64,000 bases of DNA, from the NCBI GenBank assembly GCA_900545925.1, contig URAZ01000005.1, positions 1 to 64,000 of the forward strand, written 5' to 3'. Positions 24,181-33,789 of the stretch are shown piece after piece. The notes under the pieces are model-generated. The model was not told where the DNA came from. It did not search any database and saw only the letters and a list, made by a program, of their open reading frames with translations. This stretch comes from an uncultured Eubacteriales bacterium (lineage in GTDB: Bacteria > Bacillota > Clostridia > Oscillospirales > Oscillospiraceae). The stretch's first letter is position 1; every line of letters begins with the position of its first letter. The position numbers and the translations under genes were made by a program.

Positions 24181-25113
24181 ATGAAAAAGGTATTTATCGA
24201 CGGCAGCGCCGGGACGACCGGCCTGCGTATTTTTGACCGCCTGCACAGAAGAACGGATATTCAGCTTCTGACGCTCCCGGAATCGGAGCGCAAGCTGGAA
24301 GCAAGCCGAAAAAAGATGCTCAATGAGGCAGATGTCGTTTTCCTGTGCCTACCGGACGATGCGGCGTGCGAGGCGGCGTTATGGGTCGAAAATCCAGATA
24401 CTGTTGTGCTTGACACCTCCACGGCGCACCGGACGGCTCCCGGCTGGTGCTACGGCTTCCCGGAACTTTCCCCGGTGCAGGAGGCCAGACTGCGCCAGGC
24501 AAAGCGTATCGCCGTCCCTGGCTGCCATGCCAGCGGTTTTATTGCGCTGGTCTATCCGCTCGTTTCCGCCGGTCTGCTTACACCGGATGCACTTCTGAGC
24601 TGCTATTCGCTGACCGGCTATTCCGGCGGCGGAAAAAAGATGATTGCGGAATACCGTACGCCGGAGCGAAGCTTCCTCCTGAATGCCCCGCGCCAGTACG
24701 AGCTCGGCCAGACGCACAAGCATCTGAAGGAAATGAAGGCTGTCACCGGTCTTGCAAACGAGCCGGTCTTCTGCCCGGTCGTCGCGGACTTCTACAGCGG
24801 TATGCAGGTGACGGTCCCGCTGTTCGCGGACTGGCTGGCGCCGGGCGCAGGCATGGAGGATGTGAAAAACGCCTACAGGACCCTTTATACCGGGCCGGTC
24901 GTCTCCTACACGGACGCAGCGGACGAGGGCGGATTCCTGTCCGCCGCTGCACAGTCCGGTCTGGACAGCATGAAAATCACGGTCGCGGGCAACGAGCAGC
25001 GCATGCTTCTGCTGGCCGTTTATGACAATCTCGGCAAGGGCGCGTCCGGCGCGGCAGTCGAGTGTATGAATTTGGTGACCGGCGCGGAAAAAACGCTGGG
25101 TCTGGAACTGTAA
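24181..25113 (+). CDS. argC: N-acetyl-gamma-glutamyl-phosphate reductase
   Basis: A 310-residue NADPH-dependent reductase catalysing the third step of arginine synthesis. The N-terminal Rossmann start is FIDGSAGTTGLRIFDRL and the catalytic Cys is in PGCHASG. It belongs to the shorter argC type (about 310 residues instead of 345). The ATG at 24181 is preferred over 24127, which overlaps the promoter; the ribosome site is GTGGAGGGA. It is first in the argC-argJ-argB-argD operon, with 16 bp to argJ. Confidence 0.93.
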   Translation: MKKVFIDGSAGTTGLRIFDRLHRRTDIQLLTLPESERKLEASRKKMLNEADVVFLCLPDDAACEAALWVENPDTVVLDTSTAHRTAPGWCYGFPELSPVQEARLRQAKRIAVPGCHASGFIALVYPLVSAGLLTPDALLSCYSLTGYSGGGKKMIAEYRTPERSFLLNAPRQYELGQTHKHLKEMKAVTGLANEPVFCPVVADFYSGMQVTVPLFADWLAPGAGMEDVKNAYRTLYTGPVVSYTDAADEGGFLSAAAQSGLDSMKITVAGNEQRMLLLAVYDNLGKGASGAAVECMNLVTGAEKTLGLEL

Positions 25114-25129
25114 CAGGGAGGAACCACAA

Positions 25130-26341
25130 ATGAAACAGATCTCGGGCGGCGTCTGCGCCGCAACAGGCTTTTCGGCCTCCGGTGTCCACTGCGGCATCCG
25201 GAAGAATAAAACAAAGCGCGATCTCGCGCTGATCTATTCCAGCGTCCCGGCCAGCGCCGCCGCCGTTTATACGACCAATCTGGTCAAGGGCGCGCCGCTC
25301 GTCGTGACGAAGCAGCATCTTGCCGATGGCAAGGCGCAGGCCATCATCTGCAACAGCGGCAACGCCAACACCTGCAACGCCAACGGCATCGAAATTGCAG
25401 AGCAGATGAGCAGTCTTCTGGGACAGGCCCTGCACATCAAGCCGTCCGACGTTGTAGTAGCTTCTACCGGTGTGATCGGCCAGCCGCTCGACATCGCGCC
25501 CATCGCCGCCGGAATCCCGGAACTGGTCAAATGCCTCGGCCCGCACTCCGACGAGGCTGCCGAGGGCATCATGACCACCGATACAAAACGCAAAGAGATC
25601 GCCGTCAGCTTCACTGCAGGCGGAAAGGTATGCAAGATCGGCGGCATCTGCAAGGGTTCCGGCATGATCCATCCCAATATGGCGACTATGCTCGTCTTCA
25701 TCACGACCGACTGCGCCATTTCTCCCGCAATGCTCCAGAAGGCACTTTTAACCGACATTGCCAACTCCTTCAACATGGTTTCCGTCGATGGCGATACCTC
25801 GACCAACGATATGGTGACGGTTCTGGCCAACGGTCTTGCGGGTAATCCGGAGATCACCGAAGAGGACGTGGACTTCACCGCCTTTATGCAGGCGCTCAAT
25901 ACCGTAACCGTCTACCTCTGCCGCTGCATCGCGGGCGACGGCGAGGGCGCGACAAAGCTGCTCGAGTGCAAAGTCTCCGGTGCGCCGACGCTGGAAATTG
26001 CCAAGACCGTCGCTAAAAGCGTCATTTGCTCGTCTTTGACGAAGGCTGCCATGTTTGGAGCCGACGCCAACTGGGGGCGCGTCCTGTGCGCCATCGGCTA
26101 TTCTGGCGCACCCGTCGATGTGAACAAGATTGACGTGCAGTTCGCGTCTAAAGCCGGGACGATTCTGGTCTGTGAAAACGGCGCGGGTGTTGAGTTCTCC
26201 GAGGAACAGGCCAAGAAAATCCTGCTTGAGCACGAGATCGAGATTCTGATCGACCTCAAATCCGGCAGCGAGGCCTCCACGGCATGGGGCTGCGATCTGA
26301 CCTATGACTATGTAAAGATCAACGGCGATTACCGGACGTAA
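25130..26341 (+). CDS. argJ: Glutamate N-acetyltransferase / ornithine acetyltransferase
   Basis: A 403-residue enzyme that transfers acetyl groups from N-acetylornithine to glutamate, closing the cyclic arginine pathway. The self-cleavage site is visible in KGSGMIHPNMATML, where the Thr becomes the N-terminal nucleophile of the beta chain. Other conserved parts are CNSGNANTCN and STGVIGQPL. Whether it also uses acetyl-CoA (bifunctional type) cannot be told from sequence alone, although no argA gene is seen here. An AGGGAGGAA ribosome site precedes the ATG. Confidence 0.95.
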   Translation: MKQISGGVCAATGFSASGVHCGIRKNKTKRDLALIYSSVPASAAAVYTTNLVKGAPLVVTKQHLADGKAQAIICNSGNANTCNANGIEIAEQMSSLLGQALHIKPSDVVVASTGVIGQPLDIAPIAAGIPELVKCLGPHSDEAAEGIMTTDTKRKEIAVSFTAGGKVCKIGGICKGSGMIHPNMATMLVFITTDCAISPAMLQKALLTDIANSFNMVSVDGDTSTNDMVTVLANGLAGNPEITEEDVDFTAFMQALNTVTVYLCRCIAGDGEGATKLLECKVSGAPTLEIAKTVAKSVICSSLTKAAMFGADANWGRVLCAIGYSGAPVDVNKIDVQFASKAGTILVCENGAGVEFSEEQAKKILLEHEIEILIDLKSGSEASTAWGCDLTYDYVKINGDYRT

Positions 26342-26355
26342 CAGGAGGAATCGGT

Positions 26356-27210
26356 ATGGATATCACAAATGCCCAGCGGGCACGCGTTCTTGTTCACGCG
26401 CTTCCGTATATTCAGGACTACAGCGGCAAGATCGTCGTCGTCAAATACGGCGGTAACGCCATGGTTTCAGAGCAGCTGAAGGATTCCGTCATCCGTGATA
26501 TCTGCCTACTGCAGCTGATTGGCGTCAAGGTCGTGCTGGTGCACGGCGGCGGGCCGGAGATTACCGAGGTGCTCGAAAAAATGGGTAAGCAGAGCGCCTT
26601 TGTTGACGGCGTCCGGGTCACGGACGAAGAAACTGTCGGTGTCGCGCTGATGGTGCTGGCGGGCAAGATCAACAAGACGCTCGTGAACCTCATCGAACTC
26701 AAGGGCGGCAGCGCCATCGGCCTGTCCGGCCTTGATGGGCATATGCTCGAGGCTAAGATCAAAAAACCGGAACTCGGCTATGTCGGCCAGATCACAAACG
26801 TGAATGTTAAGCCGATTCTGGACGTGATCGACAAGGGCTATATCCCGGTTGTGTCTACGGTCGGCTATGACGGCGGAGGGAATCTCTACAACATCAACGC
26901 TGATACCGCTGCTGCGCGTATTGCGGGCGAACTTGGCGCGGAGAGCCTCATCGCCATGACGGATATTGCAGGAATTCTCAAGGATAAGAACGACCCGTCA
27001 ACGCTGATCTCGTCCATCAAGGTCAGCGACCTGCCGGGACTGATTTCCGACGGTGTCATTCAGGGCGGCATGATCCCGAAAGCGGAATGCTGCCGCAGCG
27101 CCATTGAATGGGGCGTGAACCGCGTGTTTATTATCGATGGCCGCGTCCCGCATGCCATTCTGATCGAAATGCTGACAAACGAAGGCATCGGCACGATGTT
27201 CACCAGATAG
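26356..27210 (+). CDS. argB: Acetylglutamate kinase
   Basis: A 284-residue amino-acid kinase phosphorylating N-acetylglutamate, the step often inhibited by arginine. Motifs are VVKYGGNAM at the start, LVHGGGPEIT, GLSGLDG and NINADTAAARIAGEL. The N-terminal stretch before the KYGGNAM strand (about 26 residues, including ARVLVHALPYIQDY) matches the longer, arginine-sensitive hexameric type in part, so feedback control is possible (inference). Spacing to argJ and argD is 14 and 11 bp, with strong AGGAGGA sites. Confidence 0.95.
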   Translation: MDITNAQRARVLVHALPYIQDYSGKIVVVKYGGNAMVSEQLKDSVIRDICLLQLIGVKVVLVHGGGPEITEVLEKMGKQSAFVDGVRVTDEETVGVALMVLAGKINKTLVNLIELKGGSAIGLSGLDGHMLEAKIKKPELGYVGQITNVNVKPILDVIDKGYIPVVSTVGYDGGGNLYNINADTAAARIAGELGAESLIAMTDIAGILKDKNDPSTLISSIKVSDLPGLISDGVIQGGMIPKAECCRSAIEWGVNRVFIIDGRVPHAILIEMLTNEGIGTMFTR

Positions 27211-27221
27211 GAGGAACAAAC

Positions 27222-28382
27222 ATGGATACACAAAAGCTTGACCAGGCCTATATTGCGAACACCTACGCGCGCTTCCCTGTGACGATTGTCAAGGGCAAGG
27301 GCTCGCTCGTCTGGGATGATACCGGCAAGGAATATATCGACCTGTCCACCGGCATTGCCGTCGATATTTTCGGCGTGGCGGATGAGGAATGGGTGGCTGC
27401 CGTGACCAAACAGCTTGGCACGCTTCAGCACATCTCAAATCTGTATTATACGGAGCCCTGTGCCAAGCTTGCACAAATGCTCTGCGAAAAGACCGGCATG
27501 AAGAAGGTCTTCTTCGGCAATTCCGGCGCGGAGGCAAATGAATGTGCTATCAAGGCTGCTCGAAAATGGTCGGAGGAGAAGAAAGGGAAGGAGTATGCCA
27601 CCATCATCACCCTGAAAAACAGTTTCCATGGCCGCACAATCACCACGTTGGCCGCGACCGGTCAGGACGTGTTCCACCATGATTTTACCCCGCTGACAGA
27701 GGGCTTCGTCTATGCTGAGCCCAACGATCTGGCCGATCTCGAGCAGCTGATCAAGACCAACAAATGTGCCGCCGTCATGATGGAGGTTGTGCAGGGCGAG
27801 GGCGGTGTCATGCCGCTGGACGAGGCGTATGTCAAGGGCGCGGCAAAGCTGTGCGAGGAATATGATCTGCTTCTCATCTGCGATGAAGTACAGGTCGGCA
27901 ATGGCCGCAGCGGAAAGCTGTACGGATACATGCACTATGGCATCCAGCCGGATATCGTTTCCACGGCCAAGGGCCTTGCTGGCGGCCTGCCGCTCGGCGC
28001 GACGCTGCTGGGGGAAAAGGTGCAGAATGTACTCACTGCCGGAACACACGGCTCGACCTTCGGCGGAAACCCTGTCTGCTGCGCGGGCGCGATCAACGTC
28101 CTGAACCGTTTGGACGAGAATATGCTTGCGGGCGTAGAAGAACGCTCTGCGTATATCAAGCGGGAACTGACCGGCGCGAAGGGCGTGCTCGGCGTATCCG
28201 GTCTCGGCCTGATGATCGGCATCCAGACAGAGAAAAACGCATCCGATATCATTGCAGCCTGCCGCGAAAAGGGTGTTCTGGTCATCAAGGCCAAGGACAA
28301 ACTGCGCTTGCTGCCGGCCCTCAATATCCCGATGGAGCAGCTGAAAAAAGCAGTCGCTGTCATAAAAGCGTGCTGCGCGTAA
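27222..28382 (+). CDS. argD: Acetylornithine aminotransferase
   Basis: A 386-residue class III PLP aminotransferase converting N-acetylglutamate semialdehyde to N-acetylornithine. Motifs are GNSGAEANECAIKAARKW, NSFHGRTI, EVVQGEGGV, ICDEVQVGNGRSG and the PLP lysine in STAKGLAGGLPLGA. The ATG at 27222 follows ATAGGAGGAAC; an upstream in-frame extension lies wholly within argB. It is the last gene of the operon; argF, argG, argH and carAB are not in this window. Confidence 0.95.
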   Translation: MDTQKLDQAYIANTYARFPVTIVKGKGSLVWDDTGKEYIDLSTGIAVDIFGVADEEWVAAVTKQLGTLQHISNLYYTEPCAKLAQMLCEKTGMKKVFFGNSGAEANECAIKAARKWSEEKKGKEYATIITLKNSFHGRTITTLAATGQDVFHHDFTPLTEGFVYAEPNDLADLEQLIKTNKCAAVMMEVVQGEGGVMPLDEAYVKGAAKLCEEYDLLLICDEVQVGNGRSGKLYGYMHYGIQPDIVSTAKGLAGGLPLGATLLGEKVQNVLTAGTHGSTFGGNPVCCAGAINVLNRLDENMLAGVEERSAYIKRELTGAKGVLGVSGLGLMIGIQTEKNASDIIAACREKGVLVIKAKDKLRLLPALNIPMEQLKKAVAVIKACCA

Positions 28383-28408
28383 GCGTAGATGCGCACCGAG
28401 AGACTTTT

Positions 28409-28444
28409 AACAGCATGACACTTCGGTGCCATGCTGTTCTTTTG
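28409..28444 (+). terminator. Terminator of the arg operon
   Basis: AACAGCATG (28409-28417) pairs with CATGCTGTT (28430-28438), with an inner ACAC/GTG pairing, followed by CTTTT. The remaining gap to smc carries the promoter at 28545-28573 and nothing else recognised. Confidence 0.75.
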
Positions 28445-28544
28445 CGCCTTGCGATCCCAGCTGCTTTTCCGGCTCATTTATGTATGAATGGCCTTTGGCT
28501 TTGCAGGGGAGAAATACAATAATCAGCACAATCTGCCCTGAAAC

Positions 28545-28573
28545 TTGAAAAAGCAATATGGATATGATACAAT
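28545..28573 (+). promoter_or_regulatory. Promoter of the smc gene
   Basis: TTGAAA (28545-28550), 17 bp spacer, TACAAT (28568-28573), 122 bp before the GTG start. Confidence 0.6.
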
Positions 28574-28694
28574 AAAAAACCATATGAAAGGGTGCTTGAC
28601 GATAAGCAAACGCAGAGAACCGAAAAGCGGATATCGCACGCGGCTTGAAGAAACTGCCTGAATATCACACCCTATAAGACGAAAGAGGAATACC

Positions 28695-31600
28695 GTGTAT
28701 CTAAAAAGTTTGGAGATCCAAGGCTTCAAGTCCTTCCCGGATAAGACGCTTCTGCAGTTCGGCAGCGACTGTACTGCCATTGTCGGCCCGAACGGCAGCG
28801 GAAAATCGAATATATCCGACGCTATCAGCTGGGTGCTCGGCGAGCAGAGCACCCGCGCGCTGCGCGGTGCAAAGATGGAGGACGTGATCTTCGGCGGTAC
28901 AGCCAAACGCCCCGCTGTCGGCTACGCCGAAGCGACGCTCGTGCTCGACAATTCCGACGCCAGCCTTCGCATCGAGACGCCCGAGGTCATGATTACCCGC
29001 CGCTATTTCCGTTCCGGAGAAAGCGAATATTATATCAACAAGCAGCTTGCCCGTCTCAAGGACATCAATGAACTGTTCATGGACACCGGCCTTGGCCGCG
29101 AGGGCTATTCCAACATCGGGCAGGGCCGCATCGACGAGATTCTTGCACTCAAATCGACCGACCGCCGCGAAATTTTTGAAGAGGCCGCAGGCATTTCCAA
29201 ATTCCGCCACAGGAAAGAGGACACAGAGCGCCGCCTTGCCAATACAGAGGACAACCTTCTGCGTATCGGCGACAAGATCTCCGAACTGGAACTTCAGGTT
29301 GGCCCGCTGCGGGAGCAGGCGGAGAAAGCACAGAAATATCTGACCTTCCGCACAGAACTCAAGGGCCTTGAGGTCACGGTTTGGCTGGAAAACCTCAAAA
29401 AAATCGCTGAAAATGCCCGCAAGGCCGAGACAGACTATGCCTCCGCCGCATTCATTCTCGAGCAGGCGCATGATGAACTGACCGCACTCTATAGTAAAGC
29501 CGAGCAGCTCAGTCTGCAATATAATCACCAGACGCTTCAGCTTGACCAGCAGCGCGAGCATATCAGCCAGATGGAAGCAGAGCGCCAGCAGGAGCAGAAC
29601 GAGATTGCACTTCTGCGCTCCGAGATTCAGCATCATCAGACGAATATTGGCCGCATTCGGCAGGAACTCCAGGATCAGCAGAACCGCAGCGGCGGCATTG
29701 CGGGCCAGATCGAATCAGAACGCCAAAAGATCGCGGACAATACCCATGCGCTGGCCGCCGCAAATGAGAACCTCACCGCTGTCCAGCAGGAGGCGAAGTC
29801 CCTTGCAGAGCAGAACGGCGAGGCCGGACAGCAGCTTGTCTCCATCCGCGCCCAGCAGGCGCTTTTGCAGTCGCAGAGTGCTTCCGTGACCGCACAGATT
29901 GCGTCTATGGAGGCGTCCATGGAGGAAGTTCTCTCCCGCAGACAGACGCTGGAGGAGGATATGACTGCCGCCAAAACCCGGAAGGAGCAGATCGCGGCGC
30001 AGCAGCTTACCTGTAAAAAGAGCCTTGAGCAGGCACAGGATGACGCGCAGAGCGCAAAAAATACCATCGCAGGCTATGAACTTCGCCTCAAAGCACGTCA
30101 GGATAAGCGCGACGGCCTGCAGAAGCAGCTGAACGCCGCCGGCGTCCAGCTGGATACGCTCGATTCCAAGATTCATATGCTCCGAGAGATGGAGCGCGAA
30201 TACGAGGGCTTTTCCAAGGCCGTCCGCCTTGTTATGCAGGATGCGGCAGCCGGAAAGCTTCGCGGTATCCATGGCCCGGTTTCCAAACTCATCCGCGTGG
30301 ATGACCGCTATACCACCGCCATCGAGACGGCACTCGGCGCCGCCATGCAGAATATCGTTGTTTCCTCCGAGGAAGACGGTAAGACTGCCATCCAGATGCT
30401 CAAGCGCCGCGACGGTGGCCGCGCGACCTTCCTTCCGCTTACTACGATTAAGCCCCAGACCCTGCAGGACACTGTCTGCCAGCGCCAGCCGGGCTTCCTT
30501 TCTATTGCTTCCGGCCTCGTTTCCTGTGATGAACAATACCGCGCTGTCATCGAAAATGCCCTTGGCCGCACTGTGATCTGCGATACGCTCGATAACGCTG
30601 TGCGCATGGCGCGCGCCTGCGGCAGCCGCGTGCGCATCGTCACGCTCGACGGACAGGTCATGAACGCAGGCGGCAGCATGACCGGCGGCTCCGCCGCAAA
30701 GAGCGCGGGCGTTCTGACCCGCGCCAATACGCTTGCAAAACTCGCGGAAGAACGCAAAGCACTCACTGAAAGCGCGGAAACGCTCAAGGCGCAGACCGCG
30801 GAGGCTGCCTCTGCTGCTGCAAAGACCGAATTTGAACTCACTGCCGTCCGCGGCCAACTCCGCGAAGCGGAGGATGAGGTTCTGCGCCGCACGGAGGAGC
30901 ATAAGCAGGTGCAGCTTCTGGCTGCCGCGGTTACGGAAAACCTGGAAAATATCGAAAAAGAACTTGCGCATCTGACCAGCCGCACCGGCGGCGAGGAGGG
31001 CAAACTCCAGACGCTCAAGACCCAGCTTCAGCAGCAGACTTCCGCGCAGGAGGCGCTGCGCGCACAGGAGACGGAACTGACCGGTAGACAGACTGCCCTC
31101 ACCGAGCAGCAGCAGCAGCTTGCCGACAAAATCACTGCCCTTCGTATGGATGCGGCGTCTATCGAAGCAGCGCGCGCTGCTTCCGAGAACACCATTGCCC
31201 AGCTTCAGGCGCTCAGCGAGGCGATGCAGGGCGATGTGACACAGAAGACGGGACTGATTCAGGAATACGAATCGCAGATATCTGCACTCGAAACGCAGGT
31301 GCAGGAGAAAACAGACGGCCTGACGGCCTCTGGCGCACAGCTAGACGGGGCCCGGCAGATGCTGAAGGAAGCCGTTGACGAACGCGCGCAGCTGGAGGCC
31401 AAACGCAGCCAGACCGAAAAGCAGGCACAGGATAAAAATCAGTCCATTTTGCAGCTGGAGCGCGAAACAGCCCGCCTCGAACAGAAAAAGGCTACCAGTG
31501 AACTCGAGGAAAAGCAGATCGTCGATAAACTTTGGGATTCCTACGAACTGACCCCCGGTACGGCCGAGAAAGAGACGGTTGAAATCGAAAGCCTTCCGGC

Positions 31601-32267
31601 CGCAAACAAGCGTATTACCGAGGTGCGCCGGAAAATCTCGGCCCTCGGCACACCGAATCTTGGTGCGATCGACGAATATGCCCGCGTGTCCGAACGCTAT
31701 GAATACCTGACTGCCCAGCGCGACGATGTGCAGCACGCCAAGTCGGAACTGGAAAATATCGTGGCCTCCATCACGATGGAAATGACCGAAATCTTTGTGC
31801 GGGAGTTTGCCCGTATTGATGAATATTTCGGCAAAACGTTTGAAGAAATGTTCGGCGGCGGCAAGGCCTCGCTCATTCTGGAGGACAAGTCTGCACCGCT
31901 TGAATGCGGCATTGAGATCCGTGTCCAGCCGCCCGGAAAGCAGGTCAAGACCATTACGCTCCTGTCCGGCGGTGAAAAAGCATTCGTGGCCATCGCACTC
32001 TATTTTGCCATCTTAAAGGTTCGTCCCACGCCGTTCTGTATGCTCGACGAGATCGACGCCGCACTGGACGACCGCAACGTCGAACGCTTTGCAAATTATC
32101 TGCACACCCTCAGCGACAAGACCCAGTTCATCGTCATTACCCACCGCCGCGGCACCATGGAGGCCGCCGATGTGCTCTACGGCGTGACCATGCAGGAGCA
32201 GGGCGTCTCCAAAATCCTCCGCCTGAGCCTCGACGAGTTGGCCAAGCAGCTAGGAGTCACGAACTGA
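28695..32267 (+). CDS. smc: Chromosome segregation ATPase SMC
   Basis: A 1190-residue SMC protein, full length for the family. The N-terminal head has Walker A GPNGSGKSN; residues about 170-500 and 670-1000 form long coiled coils rich in Gln, Glu and Ala; the hinge lies around 510-650 (GIHGPVSKLIRVDDRY, GGSMTGGS); and the C-terminal head has the signature LSGGEKAF and Walker B CMLDEIDAALDD. It compacts and separates chromosomes with ScpA and ScpB, which are not encoded here. Translation begins at GTG 28695 behind AAAGAGGAA. A 631 bp gap separates it from ftsY. Confidence 0.97.
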   Translation: MYLKSLEIQGFKSFPDKTLLQFGSDCTAIVGPNGSGKSNISDAISWVLGEQSTRALRGAKMEDVIFGGTAKRPAVGYAEATLVLDNSDASLRIETPEVMITRRYFRSGESEYYINKQLARLKDINELFMDTGLGREGYSNIGQGRIDEILALKSTDRREIFEEAAGISKFRHRKEDTERRLANTEDNLLRIGDKISELELQVGPLREQAEKAQKYLTFRTELKGLEVTVWLENLKKIAENARKAETDYASAAFILEQAHDELTALYSKAEQLSLQYNHQTLQLDQQREHISQMEAERQQEQNEIALLRSEIQHHQTNIGRIRQELQDQQNRSGGIAGQIESERQKIADNTHALAAANENLTAVQQEAKSLAEQNGEAGQQLVSIRAQQALLQSQSASVTAQIASMEASMEEVLSRRQTLEEDMTAAKTRKEQIAAQQLTCKKSLEQAQDDAQSAKNTIAGYELRLKARQDKRDGLQKQLNAAGVQLDTLDSKIHMLREMEREYEGFSKAVRLVMQDAAAGKLRGIHGPVSKLIRVDDRYTTAIETALGAAMQNIVVSSEEDGKTAIQMLKRRDGGRATFLPLTTIKPQTLQDTVCQRQPGFLSIASGLVSCDEQYRAVIENALGRTVICDTLDNAVRMARACGSRVRIVTLDGQVMNAGGSMTGGSAAKSAGVLTRANTLAKLAEERKALTESAETLKAQTAEAASAAAKTEFELTAVRGQLREAEDEVLRRTEEHKQVQLLAAAVTENLENIEKELAHLTSRTGGEEGKLQTLKTQLQQQTSAQEALRAQETELTGRQTALTEQQQQLADKITALRMDAASIEAARAASENTIAQLQALSEAMQGDVTQKTGLIQEYESQISALETQVQEKTDGLTASGAQLDGARQMLKEAVDERAQLEAKRSQTEKQAQDKNQSILQLERETARLEQKKATSELEEKQIVDKLWDSYELTPGTAEKETVEIESLPAANKRITEVRRKISALGTPNLGAIDEYARVSERYEYLTAQRDDVQHAKSELENIVASITMEMTEIFVREFARIDEYFGKTFEEMFGGGKASLILEDKSAPLECGIEIRVQPPGKQVKTITLLSGGEKAFVAIALYFAILKVRPTPFCMLDEIDAALDDRNVERFANYLHTLSDKTQFIVITHRRGTMEAADVLYGVTMQEQGVSKILRLSLDELAKQLGVTN

Positions 32268-32436
32268 GACATACGGAAAAGCTGTCAAAAGGCTGGAACA
32301 CCATACAAACTTGCGGCTGCGGCACAGCATTTTCTTTTGCTTCTCCAAAAGAAAACGCTGCTCGTCGGAAACGGCCTCGACGGAACGAGTCGCCGCTAGG
32401 CGCGACGTCTCTTATCCTCTGAGCCCGCTTCCTCCT

Positions 32437-32475
32437 CTTCAAATTGCAAACGCTACGCCGGTTTGCAATTTGAAG
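32437..32475. repeat. Perfect inverted repeat in the smc-ftsY gap
   Basis: CTTCAAATTGCAAAC (32437-32451) and its exact complement (32461-32475) around a nine-base loop. No T run follows. It is one of three strong stems in this gap. Confidence 0.75.
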
Positions 32476-32815
32476 CCCGGGGGGATTTCGATTTCCCTCC
32501 CCGGCCCCCCTTTGAACCGACCAGAAAAGCCTCTTCGGTTTTTCTGGACTTTTCCCGCGGTAACAAGAACAGCGATGAGTTTTGGCAGACAGCAAGACCA
32601 ATGCGAATTCGTACGGCTTTGCATATTTCGGCCGCAAAACGGATTTACCGCAGCTATTCAAATGCAACGATTATCAAACCCGGCGTACCGTAACAGGCGG
32701 CGCGTACCATAGCGTCTGTAGGGGGAGTATGTGTGTCCACAACAACTAAAAAATTGGTGCTTACCTAAACTGCATCTGCAGTAGGCACCAAACGTGTCCA
32801 AAGCACTCTTTTCTT

Positions 32816-32849
32816 CCATATCTTTTCTCTTGCGAGAGAAAAGATATGG
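32816..32849. repeat. Perfect inverted repeat upstream of ftsY
   Basis: CCATATCTTTTCTCT (32816-32830) and its exact complement (32835-32849) with a TGCG loop, ending 50 bp before the ftsY start. A weaker GGTGC...GCACC stem (about 32757-32790) precedes it. Except for these stems, 32268-32898 has no recognised gene. Confidence 0.75.
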
Positions 32850-32898
32850 CCGCAGGAGGCATCTCCCCGCAATACCATCCAGAAAGGATATCAAATAC

Positions 32899-33789
32899 AT
32901 GGGATTTTTTGAAAAACTCAAGCAGGGACTGAGCAAGACCGCCAGTTCCATCAGCAGCGTTTTTACTGCCAGCGAACTGGACGACGAGTTTTATGACGAT
33001 CTTGAAGAAAGCCTTATCGTCTCCGACCTTGGCATGGACACGACAGAGGCTGTTATGGACCGCCTGCGCCAGACTGCGAAGGAGCAGCGCATCAAGACCG
33101 TTGATGAAGCCAAGGTTGCCCTGCGCGGCATTCTTGCCGACATGCTAAACGTCGGCGATCCGGCGCTGAAGCTGGACACGAAGCCGTCGGTCATTCTTGT
33201 CATCGGAGTCAACGGCGTCGGCAAAACGACAACCATTGGTAAACTCGCCCACCAGCTGCACGATCAGGGGAAAAAAGTCCTCTTGTGCGCGGGCGATACC
33301 TTCCGCGCCGCGGCAGCTGATCAGCTTGAAATCTGGTCGGAGCGTGCGCACTGCGACATTATCCGCCAGCATGAGGGCGCCGATCCCGCCTCCGTCGTCT
33401 TTGATGCTATTGCAGCGGCAAGAGCACGCGGCAGCGACGTCATCATCTGCGACACAGCAGGCCGCCTGCACAACAAGCAGAACCTCATGAACGAACTCAA
33501 TAAGATCTCCCGCATTCTCGACCGTGAACTGCCCGGAGCCAGCAAGGAGGTTCTGCTCGTCCTCGACGGCACGACTGGCCAGAACGGCCTGCTTCAGGCC
33601 AAGCAGTTCCAGGAGTGCGCGGGCGTTACCGGCATGGTTCTCACGAAGCTGGATGGCACGGCCAAGGGCGGCGTGGTCATTGCGGTCGCGCAGGCGCTGC
33701 ACATCCCGGTCAAGTTCATCGGTGTCGGTGAACAGATCGACGACCTGATGCCCTTTGACGCGAAAAGCTTTGCGGAGGCGCTCATATGA
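32899..33789 (+). CDS. ftsY: Signal recognition particle receptor FtsY
   Basis: A 296-residue SRP GTPase that receives ribosome-SRP complexes at the membrane. It has only a short N-terminal helix before the N domain, then the G domain with GVNGVGKTTT, DTFRAAAADQL, DTAGRLHNK and TKLDGTAKGG motifs, and the C-terminal GEQIDDLMPFD. There is no acidic A domain, as is usual in many Firmicutes. The ATG at 32899 gives the normal start MGFFEKLKQG; an open frame back to 32794 runs through the hairpin. The stop overlaps rdgB by four bases. Confidence 0.96.
   Translation: MGFFEKLKQGLSKTASSISSVFTASELDDEFYDDLEESLIVSDLGMDTTEAVMDRLRQTAKEQRIKTVDEAKVALRGILADMLNVGDPALKLDTKPSVILVIGVNGVGKTTTIGKLAHQLHDQGKKVLLCAGDTFRAAAADQLEIWSERAHCDIIRQHEGADPASVVFDAIAAARARGSDVIICDTAGRLHNKQNLMNELNKISRILDRELPGASKEVLLVLDGTTGQNGLLQAKQFQECAGVTGMVLTKLDGTAKGGVVIAVAQALHIPVKFIGVGEQIDDLMPFDAKSFAEALI

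Noticed and set aside
32268..32700. Minus-strand 136-codon frame in the smc-ftsY gap
   Set aside because: It crosses a perfect 15 bp inverted repeat, has no ribosome site and shows no protein-like pattern.
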